DNA of 64,000 nt from Anaerolineales bacterium (lineage in GTDB: Bacteria; Chloroflexota; Anaerolineae; Aggregatilineales; J027), in the NCBI GenBank assembly GCA_020634155.1, contig JACKCI010000002.1, positions 1,612,001 through 1,676,000 on the forward strand. Direction: 5' to 3'. Position numbers and translations under genes: made by a program. Under the pieces are notes generated by a model, which searched no databases, was not told the DNA's origin, and saw only the letters and a list, made by a program, of their open reading frames with translations. How positions within the stretch are numbered: position 1 is the first letter of the stretch; each line of letters opens with the position of its first letter. This document shows positions 25,880 through 34,804 of the stretch, in pieces.

Positions 25880-27211
25880 ATGCGTTGGGCATGGATAGCG
25901 GCTCGGACACCCCTTGTGGTGTCCTTGCTGCTGGTCTGGGTATTGGCAGCTTGCGGAGGCGAGAAAACCGATAACGACCAACCATCCGCCACCGATACCA
26001 CTGCCCCGCCGGCTATCCGTGTGATTGTGTCACGCGCCACTATTTTTGCTGAACCCAACCGCAATGCTGAGGTCGTCTATAACTTGGTGGAAGGCGACAC
26101 TTTACCGACAGCAGGTAAATCGGCTCCTGATGAGCTAGGGACCGTCTATTATCTGGTCAAGATTGGCGACCGCTTGGGGTGGGTCTCGTCTACGCAGGTT
26201 GAACTCAATGTCAGCGAAGATAGCCTCGTGGTCATGGAAGTTCCCGACAATCCGACTCCACCACCGGATGCCACCGCCGTGCCGAGCTTTACCCCTGAAC
26301 TCACAGGTGTTATCGCACGGATTATTGTCCCTAGCACTGAGGCCCTCAGTTACCCCGGCCCCGAAGGGCAAGCGGCCTATACCCTTTATCAAGATGAAGT
26401 CTATCAGTTGGTGGCCCAAACGCCTTTGAATGCCGAAGGGGTAGCCTATTTCGGCACGCGCATTGAGGATACTCTGGTGTGGATACCTAGCACCGCCGTC
26501 GAGATTACAGGCGAGACCACCGCGCTCCAAGTGGTGGTTACCCCCACACCCATTCCGACCTTCACGGCTGTTGCTGATGGCGGCACCACCGAGACACCCC
26601 AAGCTACGGTAGACTTCACCCCAAGCCCGACGCGCACACCCGTGCCGACCAGCAATATCCCAACCAGCACACCTACCTTGCGCCCAACGGCCACCCTCGC
26701 CAGTGTAGATGAAATCAACCCGCCACCCGTCACTATTGATTTACCCGATGGTTGGCAAGTGGGGCATTTTCGGGTACCTGTCCGCAACCAGTTTGTAGAA
26801 AGCACTGTCAATCTCTCGATTTATGAGGGAGCCTTGCCGAATGGCATGACAGGGACAATTTGGCTATTGTGGCATTTCCCCAGCTACCTGCCCCTCAATC
26901 CCGATAATCTCGACCTCTGGCCGGACTCGACCATGTATCTACGGAGTTTCCTGTTCCAAGGCTGCAATATCGGGCTGAATGTCGAGGGGCGAAAAGCTTA
27001 TACCGTTGGCGGTCAAGAAGCCTTTGGCAGCACCTTCCAAGCAGTTGCGTGTCCGAATGATACGCCTGATACAGCAGGCTGGTTTATGGCCCTGCAACAC
27101 GCGGATGAGAACTATGTCTTTTACATGGGCATTGACCCTGCTACACGGGTAACGGAGGGCATTCCTTATATGCAGGGTATCGCCAATACCATCCAGTTCA
27201 CGGAGCCATAG
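25880..27211 (+). CDS. Lipoprotein with SH3-like domains
   Basis: 443 residues. Signal peptide with lipobox LAAC, two bacterial-SH3-like segments (about 45-120, VIVSRATIFAEPNRNAEVVYNL; about 150-225), a Thr/Pro linker (about 225-290) and a C-terminal globular part (about 300-443) with no family I recognise. The ATG at 25880 lies at the end of the guaA gene; the longer frame from 25826 runs inside guaA and lacks the signal peptide start. Probably a surface protein in the wall. The next gene's ATG follows its TAG with no gap. Confidence 0.82.
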   Translation: MRWAWIAARTPLVVSLLLVWVLAACGGEKTDNDQPSATDTTAPPAIRVIVSRATIFAEPNRNAEVVYNLVEGDTLPTAGKSAPDELGTVYYLVKIGDRLGWVSSTQVELNVSEDSLVVMEVPDNPTPPPDATAVPSFTPELTGVIARIIVPSTEALSYPGPEGQAAYTLYQDEVYQLVAQTPLNAEGVAYFGTRIEDTLVWIPSTAVEITGETTALQVVVTPTPIPTFTAVADGGTTETPQATVDFTPSPTRTPVPTSNIPTSTPTLRPTATLASVDEINPPPVTIDLPDGWQVGHFRVPVRNQFVESTVNLSIYEGALPNGMTGTIWLLWHFPSYLPLNPDNLDLWPDSTMYLRSFLFQGCNIGLNVEGRKAYTVGGQEAFGSTFQAVACPNDTPDTAGWFMALQHADENYVFYMGIDPATRVTEGIPYMQGIANTIQFTEP

Positions 27212-28312
27212 ATGCGGATTGGCTATTTCCTGACATGGCACCAAGGGCCAGAGACAGGTGTCTTTAAAAAACTGGCCGCTCAGACCGCCTATTGGGTTGA
27301 GCAGGGGCATGAGGTGGCGGTCTTTCTGCTCTCCAACAAGCACAGCTATGAGCAATGGCGGGCGGCCTTGCATCCCCAAGTTGAATTGACCCAGCGGGTT
27401 TGGTCGAGCATCCCCCACCGCTTAATGATGGCGAATCAGTGGGTTAGCGACATAAGGGCGTGGCGGCCCGATGTCCTGTACTATCGCTATGATGTCTACT
27501 ATCCCTCTTTCGAGCGCTTATTTGGGCGGCAAGTGCTGGTTTATGAGATTAACTCCAATGAACTGCTGGAAACGCGCCTTGGCCCCAAGTTGCGCCATAT
27601 CTACCGTAGTATCACCCGCCGCCGTCTGCTGAGTCGCGTGGATGGCATCGTATCGGTCAGCCGTGAGATTATCGAGCATCCTGACTTCGCCCAATTTCAG
27701 AAGCCGAGCATGGTGATTGGCAACGGCATCACCCTAAGCGATTTCCCCGAACTGCCTGCGCCCGCCAATCCTGCACCGCGCTTGGTGTTGATGGGCGGGA
27801 TTGAACACGCATGGAACGGGGTGGATAAAGCGCTGTGGTTGGGGCGGCACTTCCCGACATGGCAGATTGACCTTATCGGGGTCTATCCCCATGAGCTACC
27901 CACCGACACGCCGCCCACCATCCACGCGCACGGTAAATTGACCCGTGCCGCGTATGAGCCAATTCTAGCCCAAGCTGATATTGGCCTCGGCACCTTGGCT
28001 CTGTATCGCAAACAGATGCAGGAGACCTCGGCCCTTAAATTTATCGAATACTTAGCCTATGGCTTGCCGACCATTATCGCCTACACCGAGACCCATTATC
28101 CTGACGGCGTGCCGGAGTTTGTGCTGCAAATTCCCAACACCGAGGACAATGTGCAGCAGAGCGCCGAGGCCATTGCCCAATTTGCGGCGGCATGGCGCGG
28201 GCGTCGGGTGCCACGGAGTGCCATCACCCATTTGGATACGAGCGCGACGGAGAATCGCCGCCTTGCTTTTTTTGAGCAACTGCGCGGTAGAGCGCCTCAT
28301 ACTGCTGGATAA
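27212..28312 (+). CDS. GT4-type glycosyltransferase
   Basis: 366 residues, GT-B fold. N-terminal MRIGYFLTWHQGPETGVFKKL, linker VSVSREIIEH, and a C-terminal nucleotide-sugar site with ETSALKFIEYLAYGLPTI in place of the usual E-x7-E motif. The acceptor is unknown; likely cell-surface glycan or exopolysaccharide. It directly abuts the lipoprotein gene. Its last 89 bases overlap the end of the opposite-strand glycosyltransferase. Confidence 0.88.
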   Translation: MRIGYFLTWHQGPETGVFKKLAAQTAYWVEQGHEVAVFLLSNKHSYEQWRAALHPQVELTQRVWSSIPHRLMMANQWVSDIRAWRPDVLYYRYDVYYPSFERLFGRQVLVYEINSNELLETRLGPKLRHIYRSITRRRLLSRVDGIVSVSREIIEHPDFAQFQKPSMVIGNGITLSDFPELPAPANPAPRLVLMGGIEHAWNGVDKALWLGRHFPTWQIDLIGVYPHELPTDTPPTIHAHGKLTRAAYEPILAQADIGLGTLALYRKQMQETSALKFIEYLAYGLPTIIAYTETHYPDGVPEFVLQIPNTEDNVQQSAEAIAQFAAAWRGRRVPRSAITHLDTSATENRRLAFFEQLRGRAPHTAG

Positions 28313-29390
28313 TAGCGGATAGGCTGTAGTGTTCAAGGATGTGCTGGCGGAGGCGGTGCTTGAACTCAGCCGACGGCGGATGCTGGAGCCACTCTAGGCA
28401 GGCTTCAGCCAAAGCGGTAGGGCTTTGGGGTGGTACCACCCGCCCTAGCTCACCCACGATGCGGGCCGAATCACCGACATCGGTCACGACACAGGGCACC
28501 TCGCAGGCCATTGCCTCACCAATTACATTGGGAAAGGCCTCGCTCAAACTAGCCACTACCCCCATATCAAAGCTGGCGGTGAGGTCGGGAATATCGGTGC
28601 GGATGCCGAGCAGATGGGTGACCGACTCGATGCCACCTTCTCGAATCCAGCCCATAAGCGTGGGGTTGTGGGGGGTGATGTCTTTGCCGCAAAGCACAAA
28701 CTGAACATCGGGCAAGTGTTGGTGAATTTGCGTAGCGGCTTGGATAAAATTATGATGGTCTTTGTGTGGATGAAAACGAGCCACATAGCCAATAACAGGT
28801 TGGGTGTCACTGATGCCGAGTGTTTGACGGATGGCCTGACGCGCCGCTGGGTTGGGTTGAAATTGGTCAAGATCAAAGCCGTTGGGGATGACCACTGAGC
28901 GCCCGACATCATACCCCAATTGGCTGTGCAAGCGTTGGGCTAGATGCGAGTTGAAAATAATACGTTGGGCTAGATGGCGTGAGAAACGTCCCGCTATCCG
29001 TTGTACAATACGGGTATGGTGTTTGCTATCCTGTGGGGATAAAGCCGAAGCCCGCACATTCCAAATAACGGGAATACGACCCGCCGCTAGGCTACCCACC
29101 AAATCCGCATGATACATCCATGTTTGGAGCAAGTCAGGGGCATCTTGGCGGAGCCAACGCCGCAGCCGCCCTATCGTGCCAAGGCTGGCAAGGCTAGGGC
29201 GCATCTGCAAAGCACGGACTGGAATACCAAGGCCTTGGATTTTTTCACCAACTGGGCCGATGGTTGTGAGTGAAATAACAGCGTTTTCAAACTGGTCGCG
29301 GTTCATACCCGCAAGGAGCTTGTAGAGCATCATCTCGGCTCCTCCGGTGTCCAGACCAGTAATTAGATGAGTTATCTTAATCAATGGCAA
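28224..29390 (-). CDS. GT4-type glycosyltransferase
   Basis: 388 residues. IKITHLITGLDTGGAEMML is the typical glycan-acceptor loop of GT4 enzymes; VIPNGFDLDQFQP, IGYVARFHPHKDH and SLSEAFPNVIGEAMACEVPCVVTDVGDS give the nucleotide-sugar domain with an E-x7-E motif. No ATG fits the start; TTG at 29390 (or TTG 29384) is the best candidate, and the fit to family N-termini supports it. It overlaps the start of the + strand lipoprotein by seven bases and the end of the other glycosyltransferase by 89. Confidence 0.88.
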   Translation of the reverse strand: MPLIKITHLITGLDTGGAEMMLYKLLAGMNRDQFENAVISLTTIGPVGEKIQGLGIPVRALQMRPSLASLGTIGRLRRWLRQDAPDLLQTWMYHADLVGSLAAGRIPVIWNVRASALSPQDSKHHTRIVQRIAGRFSRHLAQRIIFNSHLAQRLHSQLGYDVGRSVVIPNGFDLDQFQPNPAARQAIRQTLGISDTQPVIGYVARFHPHKDHHNFIQAATQIHQHLPDVQFVLCGKDITPHNPTLMGWIREGGIESVTHLLGIRTDIPDLTASFDMGVVASLSEAFPNVIGEAMACEVPCVVTDVGDSARIVGELGRVVPPQSPTALAEACLEWLQHPPSAEFKHRLRQHILEHYSLSAIIQQYEALYRAVAQKKQGGDSPSRSYPNG

Positions 29391-30037
29391 ACTCTCCCAA
29401 ACGTGTATGGATACCGATTATACTGCTCGTCAGTGCGATTCTGGCCTGCAATTTGGCAACGGTCAGCGATTCGGGTGCATTACCTGAGTCCGAGATTACG
29501 CCCGTCAATACCAATGACTGGGTAGCCTATACGGGGCGCAATGTGCGGGTGGGCGCTCCGGCTGCCACATGGGGCCAAGTGCCATCTGATGCGGCTGAGG
29601 CTACCCTCATCTTAGCAGATTGGCGCGTGCGTGACCCCTCGGTTGCCAACGTCTTTGAAGCCCTGACCCGCCTCGCCAGTGACCCCAACAGCCGCTTAGT
29701 CCTGATGCGGAATGATGGCATTGCATGGCTGCGGGTATGGGTGCAACCCTTGGGTGATTTGACCTTTCAGGAATTTCTTGACCAAACTGCCGCGACCCTC
29801 ACCAATCTCGGCATGGCTCCCTATAACAAGCGCCAAGTTACGCTATCAGTCGGTGACGCGGTGCGTTGGGAAACGCAGAGTTCACCACCGGGCAGCCGTA
29901 TCATCAACCGCCAATATCAGTATTGGGTGGTGATTGACAGCAATGTTTATATCCTCAATTTCAGCGCACAGGCCGCCGACTTTGACAGTCTTGCTCCGAT
30001 TTTTGAGTCGATGGCCCTCTCCTTCTGGATATTCTAA
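29384..30037 (+). CDS. Putative lipoprotein of unknown function
   Basis: 217 residues. Signal peptide with lipobox ILAC at about residue 22. The rest (about 30-217) looks like a single mixed alpha/beta domain (VRVGAPAATWGQVP, TLILADWRVRDPSV, VVIDSNVYILNFSAQAADF), which resembles the surfactant-response PsbP/DcrB-like proteins in shape, but I see no firm match. The start lies inside the 5' end of the leftward glycosyltransferase, and no clear ribosome site is visible. Confidence 0.75.
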   Translation: MANSPKRVWIPIILLVSAILACNLATVSDSGALPESEITPVNTNDWVAYTGRNVRVGAPAATWGQVPSDAAEATLILADWRVRDPSVANVFEALTRLASDPNSRLVLMRNDGIAWLRVWVQPLGDLTFQEFLDQTAATLTNLGMAPYNKRQVTLSVGDAVRWETQSSPPGSRIINRQYQYWVVIDSNVYILNFSAQAADFDSLAPIFESMALSFWIF

Positions 30038-30085
30038 GCTACTGCTTAGGTTCACAGTGTATGCTGAGGGCAAGGAGACTAACCC

Positions 30086-30538
30086 ATGCCCAAAGTATTT
30101 GAACACCGTTCGATTATCCCGACCACCGTTGAAGCCATAATAACCTTCCATGAGCATCCGCGTGCCTTCCAGCGCTTGACCCCGCCACCTGTTTTTATCC
30201 ACATGCAGCGCAATGACCTGCAATCACTGACCGAGGGCGAGGTGGCCTTCACGATGTGGATGGGGCCAATACCAGTGCGCTGGCTGGCACGCCATGAAGC
30301 GGGGCCAACACCCCAATCCTTTATTGACCGCCAGCTAGAGGGGCCATTGGCAGCATGGGAGCATCAACATATTTTTGAGGCGGTACCGGATGGGGTGGCG
30401 CTGATTGACCACATCACCCTTGAGCATCGCAAAGGTTGGCGAGGCTGGTTGACACGATTGGCCTTTGATGGCTTGCCGCTACGGATGCTGTTCATCTATC
30501 GTCATTGGCGGACACGGCTGGCTTTGCGTCAAGATTGA
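30086..30538 (+). CDS. SRPBCC (START-like) ligand-binding protein
   Basis: 150 residues beginning MPKVFEHRSIIPTTVEAIITFHEHPRAF, the usual first strand and helix of the SRPBCC fold, and ending with the long C-terminal helix (PLRMLFIYRHWRTRLAL). Similar proteins are annotated as cyclase/dehydrase-like or cell-division inhibitor-like SRPBCC proteins; no catalytic role is implied. GCAAGGAG lies just before the ATG. Confidence 0.82.
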   Translation: MPKVFEHRSIIPTTVEAIITFHEHPRAFQRLTPPPVFIHMQRNDLQSLTEGEVAFTMWMGPIPVRWLARHEAGPTPQSFIDRQLEGPLAAWEHQHIFEAVPDGVALIDHITLEHRKGWRGWLTRLAFDGLPLRMLFIYRHWRTRLALRQD

Positions 30539-30592
30539 GCCTATAGCGCTCCTTTTGGGTTACACTTAGCAACGACTAAAAGGAGTTTGCCC

Positions 30593-31789
30593 ATGCCCAC
30601 TGTTGAAATTCGCCGTATTGAAGGCGATGAATTACTCGATACGTTTTTCCCACTGACCACTTATGCCTTTGCGGAAAGCCCCGGTACCCAAACCCGCGCC
30701 GATTTAGAGAAGCACGCCCCTTATCATCAAGACCGCTATATCGTGGCTGTTTTTGAGGATGGGGTAGCGGTAGCAACCGCCAACTCCATCCCGATGACGC
30801 AAAATGTACGCGGTAAGGTCTTTAAGATGGGCGGGGTGGCCTCGGTCACGACGATGCCCCAAGCCCGCCGCAAAGGGTATGCCCGCCAGATGATGCAACA
30901 CCTCTTCGCCACCATGTTCGACTTTGGGCAGGGGGTCTCGTCGCTCTACCCCTTCCGCGAGTCATTCTATGGACGGCTGGGCTATATCGGCTTCCCGCAT
31001 GTGCGGCTCATGCGCTTCAACCCGCTCAACCTGACGCCACTCCTTCAACATGAATTGGCGGGCACGGTGGAACTGATGCACATGCGTGAGGGCTTCCCCA
31101 TCTATTGGGACTTCCTACAACGCCTCCAGCCCCATCAGCACGGCTTCTCGATACTATCCGACCAATTGATGCGCCGCTTGGGAGAGCAAGCCAATGTGTG
31201 GGTAGCGGTTGCTACCGACACAACAGGAAGCGTGGTAGGGATTATGCTTTACCAGATAACGGGCTTTGCCAAGGAACTTCGCAGTAGCAAGTTTCTCTAT
31301 AGCAATAGCCTTGGTAAATACCTCTTGCTGCAATGGTTGGGGCAACATGCCGACCAAACGCGGACGATTAGCTTGCGGCTCCCCCCTGACCACACTCTCG
31401 AAACATGGGCCTTTGACCTCAACAGTGAGGTCTATACCATCCCCATTTCTGAGGGGCCGCCCACGCCAATGGGCCGCGTCACGATTGTCGAGCAACTCAG
31501 CGGCATTCATACTGGAGCGGGAGCCTTTACCGCCCAGATTGTTGATGAATACTGCCCTTGGAATAACGGTACCTATTGCTTTGAGACCGTTGAGGGCCAA
31601 TTGGTGGTCACGCCTGCTGAGATTGCCGATTGTGAGTTGAGCATTCAAGGGCTGTCGGCACTGGTCTTCTGCGGCTATGACCCTGCTGATTTTGTCTATC
31701 GGGGGTGGGGCAACCCTGATACGGACACGCAGGCCGTCATGCGCTCGATGTTCCCGCCCGCGTGGCCCTATGTGAGCGCTAACTTCTAG
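30593..31789 (+). CDS. Eis-like GNAT N-acetyltransferase
   Basis: 398 residues: N-terminal GNAT domain with the acetyl-CoA loop PQARRKGYARQMM (about 85-100), a second GNAT-like half and a C-terminal SCP2-like region (about 300-398), the layout of the Eis family that acetylates amines including aminoglycosides. The ATG at 30593 follows AGGAG by seven bases. The substrate is unknown; resistance cannot be inferred from the family alone. Confidence 0.88.
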   Translation: MPTVEIRRIEGDELLDTFFPLTTYAFAESPGTQTRADLEKHAPYHQDRYIVAVFEDGVAVATANSIPMTQNVRGKVFKMGGVASVTTMPQARRKGYARQMMQHLFATMFDFGQGVSSLYPFRESFYGRLGYIGFPHVRLMRFNPLNLTPLLQHELAGTVELMHMREGFPIYWDFLQRLQPHQHGFSILSDQLMRRLGEQANVWVAVATDTTGSVVGIMLYQITGFAKELRSSKFLYSNSLGKYLLLQWLGQHADQTRTISLRLPPDHTLETWAFDLNSEVYTIPISEGPPTPMGRVTIVEQLSGIHTGAGAFTAQIVDEYCPWNNGTYCFETVEGQLVVTPAEIADCELSIQGLSALVFCGYDPADFVYRGWGNPDTDTQAVMRSMFPPAWPYVSANF

Positions 31790-31836
31790 CGCATAAGTAG
31801 GGGCTAAGTGTTCAGCAAGAAAACTGTGAAAATCAG

Positions 31837-31865
31837 TTGACGCCGCCAATGCCCTCCGCTACGCT
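31837..31865 (+). promoter_or_regulatory. Candidate promoter for the desaturase-photolyase group
   Basis: TTGACG (31837-31842), 17 bases, then TACGCT (31860-31865). The -35 has five of six consensus bases and the -10 keeps TA---T. It lies in a 98-bp gap and about 22 bases before the ATG at 31888. Confidence 0.4.
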
Positions 31866-31887
31866 GTAGACAGGAGAAGGATACAGC

Positions 31888-33420
31888 ATGAGCAACATTA
31901 TTGTTATCGGTTCAGGCATTGGCGGCCTCACCACTGCAGCGCTTTTGGCCCAGCAGGGCTATCGCGTTACGGTACTCGAAGCCCAAACCTACCCCGGAGG
32001 CTGTGCCAGCACCTTTACCCATCAAGGCTATCGCTTTGAGAGCGGGGCAACGCTGGCGGGTGGTTTTCAAGCCGATGGCCCCCACGCCTTGGTTGCCCAG
32101 CGCTTAGGCATTAGTTGGCCTATCCATCGTTGTGACCCCGCATGGGTGGTGCATCTGCCCGACCGTTCAATTACCCTGACCAGCGATTATCAGGACATCC
32201 TCGCCCAGTTCCCCGAAGGCCAAGCGTTTTGGGCCGAGCAGCAGCGTGTGGCGGATTTAGGTTGGGCGATGGCGGCGGATGGCTTGCCGTGGCCGCCGAC
32301 TAACCCCGCCGAGTTAGTGCAGTTGGCGCGGATTGGGTTAAATCATTTCCCCGCTGATATGCGCTTGGCCCGCTATGCCTTGGGAACGGTGCGCGGCTGG
32401 TTGGCACGGCATGGCTTGGCGCATAACACCGCCTTCAAGCGTTTCATTGACGCTCAATTGCTCATCTCGGCTCAGACGACGGCTGACCATGCCAACGCGC
32501 TCTATGGAGCCACCGCCCTTGACCTTGCCCGCCAAGGGGTGCAACATGTCGAAGGCGGCATCGGGGGCCTTGCGGAAACGCTGGTGCAAGCGATTAAGGC
32601 TTACGGGGGCGAGGTGCTGTATCGGCGGCGCGTGAGCCAGATTAAGGTCGAGGCTGGGCGCGTGGTGGGGGTACAGGCCATGCACGGACGCCATGACACC
32701 ACTGGCACCTTCTACCCCGCCGACTTTGTGGTTGCCAATGTCACGCCTTGGTCGCTGGATACGCTGTTGGGTGAAGATAGTCCGCGCCGCCTACGCCGTG
32801 AGACTCACAAGCGACAAGCGGGCTGGGGAGCCTTTGCCCTGCATTTAGGCGTGAAGGCTGACCAACTTCCCCAAGGTATCCCTGACCACCACCAGATTAT
32901 CACCGAGATGGAAGGGCCATTGGGCGAAGGTCGCAGCCTGTTTATTTCGATGTCGCCCCTGTGGGATAGCAGTCGCGCCCCATCGGGCCATCGGGCCGTG
33001 ACGATTACGACCCACACTGCCGTGCAACCTTGGTGGGATGTGCTGGCAAGCGATGAGGCTGCCTATCACGCCCGCAAGCAAGCCTATACTGAGCGCATAT
33101 TGCAGACGGTGGAGGGCATGATAGCAGGTTTTCGGGATAGCCTTGAGCTAGTGCTACCGGGGAGTCCGGTGACTTATCAATTCTATACCGAGCGTCATTT
33201 GGGGATGGTCGGCGGGTTCCCCCAGCAATCACTCTTCACCGCCCGTAGCCCACACACGGGGTTGCCTAATCTGCGCTTGGTCGGCGATTCCATCTTCCCC
33301 GGTCAATCCACCGCTGGTGTGACCCTTGGCGCGATGCGGGTAGCGCAGGACATCCAGCGGCGTCTACCTATTGAAGGGAGGCAGCATGAGCGCTCCAGTC
33401 TTCATGTGGTTCCGTCGTGA
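31888..33420 (+). CDS. Phytoene desaturase/carotenoid isomerase-like flavoprotein
   Basis: 510 residues. N-terminal dinucleotide motif IGSGIGGLTTAALLAQQGYRV, FAD contact EAQTYPGGCASTF, and the C-terminal LRLVGDSIFPGQSTAGVTLG carotenoid-oxidoreductase signature. Family members desaturate or isomerise carotenoids (CrtI, CrtD, CrtH/CRTISO); the substrate cannot be chosen from sequence, and no other crt gene is in the window. The photolyase start lies 35 bases inside its 3' end, so the two are co-translated, and both fit a light-stress role. Confidence 0.9.
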   Translation: MSNIIVIGSGIGGLTTAALLAQQGYRVTVLEAQTYPGGCASTFTHQGYRFESGATLAGGFQADGPHALVAQRLGISWPIHRCDPAWVVHLPDRSITLTSDYQDILAQFPEGQAFWAEQQRVADLGWAMAADGLPWPPTNPAELVQLARIGLNHFPADMRLARYALGTVRGWLARHGLAHNTAFKRFIDAQLLISAQTTADHANALYGATALDLARQGVQHVEGGIGGLAETLVQAIKAYGGEVLYRRRVSQIKVEAGRVVGVQAMHGRHDTTGTFYPADFVVANVTPWSLDTLLGEDSPRRLRRETHKRQAGWGAFALHLGVKADQLPQGIPDHHQIITEMEGPLGEGRSLFISMSPLWDSSRAPSGHRAVTITTHTAVQPWWDVLASDEAAYHARKQAYTERILQTVEGMIAGFRDSLELVLPGSPVTYQFYTERHLGMVGGFPQQSLFTARSPHTGLPNLRLVGDSIFPGQSTAGVTLGAMRVAQDIQRRLPIEGRQHERSSLHVVPS

Positions 33421-34795
33421 TTTGCGCTTGCAGGACAATCTAGCGCTAGAGGCCGCCCTCCGCAGTGGACAGCCTGTTATCCCGTTGTTCATCTTCGACC
33501 CTGCTATTCTCGGCAGCCAGTGGACGGGTGTGCCACGCTTGGCCTTTATGCTCAAGGGGTTGCAAGCCTTGAACGAGAGTCTAGCACCCTATCGCACCCA
33601 TCTATGGGTTGAAGATGGCGACCCCCGCGAAGTCTTGCCACGCTTGGTGCAACAATGGGGAGCCACTGCGCTATACTACAATCGGGATTATTCGCCCTTT
33701 GCCCGTCGGCGCGATGCAGAGATTGAAACACTGCTCGATATTTCCGTGCATGGCTTTGATGATGCCGTGTTGCACACTCCCGGTACCGTCGTCAAAGCCG
33801 ATGGCAAGCCCTATACCGTCTTCACGCCCTTTAAGAAGCAATTGCTGACTCTAGACAAACGCCCACTGGTCGAGGGCTATTTGGATAAGGGACACTTTGC
33901 TAAGACGAAATCTGCTCCCCTGCCTGCGTTGCACGATTTAGGCTTTGCTGAACCTAATACGCCCCTGCCGCCTGTGGGTGAAGCGGCTGCCCATGCCCGC
34001 CTGCAAGCCTTTACCGATAACGCCATTTTTGACTATGGGGAGGGCCGCAATCGGCTGGTGGCGCAACCATGGACGGATACCCGCGTTGGCTCCTCCTACC
34101 TCTCGCCTTATCTGCGCTTCGGGATGCTCTCACCACGTCAGGTCTATTGGCAAGCACACGAGGTCTATCCCCTTGCCCAGCATCAAGCCGCCCGCGAGTC
34201 AGTGGAGACCTTTGTCAGCGAACTGATTTGGCGTGAATTTTACATGCACATCCTCTATCATTTCCCGCATGTGATGGGGGGTAGTTTTCGGTCTGAATAT
34301 GACCGACTGGTATGGGACAATAACCCCGCCCATTTTGCGGCATGGCAGGTGGGGCAAACAGGCTATCCGGTCATTGATGCGGCTATGCGCCAATTGCAAG
34401 CCATCGGCTGGATGCCCAACCGCGCCCGTATGATTGTCGCCAGCTTCTTGACCAAAGATTTGCTAATTGATTGGCGGTGGGGTGAGACCCATTTCATGCA
34501 GTGGTTGATTGATGGCGACCCAGCAGCGAATAATGGTGGCTGGCAATGGTCAGCAGGCACAGGCACCGACGCCCAACCCTATTTCCGCATCTTCAATCCT
34601 GTCTCCCAATCACAGAAATTCGACCCTGACGGGGAATATATCCGCCACTGGGTACCTGAATTGCGCGGGGTGCCTGACCGCTATATTCACAGCCCTTGGC
34701 AGATGACACCTCCGCCCGCTGACTATCCACCGCCTATCGTTGACCACGCCGCCGCCCGCGCCCGAACCCTAGCCGCCTATCAAGCCATTAAATGA
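33386..34795 (+). CDS. phr: Deoxyribodipyrimidine photolyase
   Basis: 469 residues, a class I photolyase/cryptochrome-family size. N-terminal antenna domain (VFMWFRRDLRLQDNLAL) and C-terminal FAD domain with GYPVIDAAMRQL, WMPNRARMIVASFLTKDLLIDWRWGE and NNGGWQWSAGTGTDAQPYFRIFNP, all hallmark motifs; the NNGGWQW Trp cluster fits CPD repair. The start at 33386 follows GGGAGG, 35 bases inside the desaturase gene. Uses blue light and FAD to split pyrimidine dimers. A putative selenoprotein follows after nine bases. Confidence 0.95.
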   Translation: MSAPVFMWFRRDLRLQDNLALEAALRSGQPVIPLFIFDPAILGSQWTGVPRLAFMLKGLQALNESLAPYRTHLWVEDGDPREVLPRLVQQWGATALYYNRDYSPFARRRDAEIETLLDISVHGFDDAVLHTPGTVVKADGKPYTVFTPFKKQLLTLDKRPLVEGYLDKGHFAKTKSAPLPALHDLGFAEPNTPLPPVGEAAAHARLQAFTDNAIFDYGEGRNRLVAQPWTDTRVGSSYLSPYLRFGMLSPRQVYWQAHEVYPLAQHQAARESVETFVSELIWREFYMHILYHFPHVMGGSFRSEYDRLVWDNNPAHFAAWQVGQTGYPVIDAAMRQLQAIGWMPNRARMIVASFLTKDLLIDWRWGETHFMQWLIDGDPAANNGGWQWSAGTGTDAQPYFRIFNPVSQSQKFDPDGEYIRHWVPELRGVPDRYIHSPWQMTPPPADYPPPIVDHAAARARTLAAYQAIK

Positions 34796-34804
34796 GGAAA
34801 ACGG

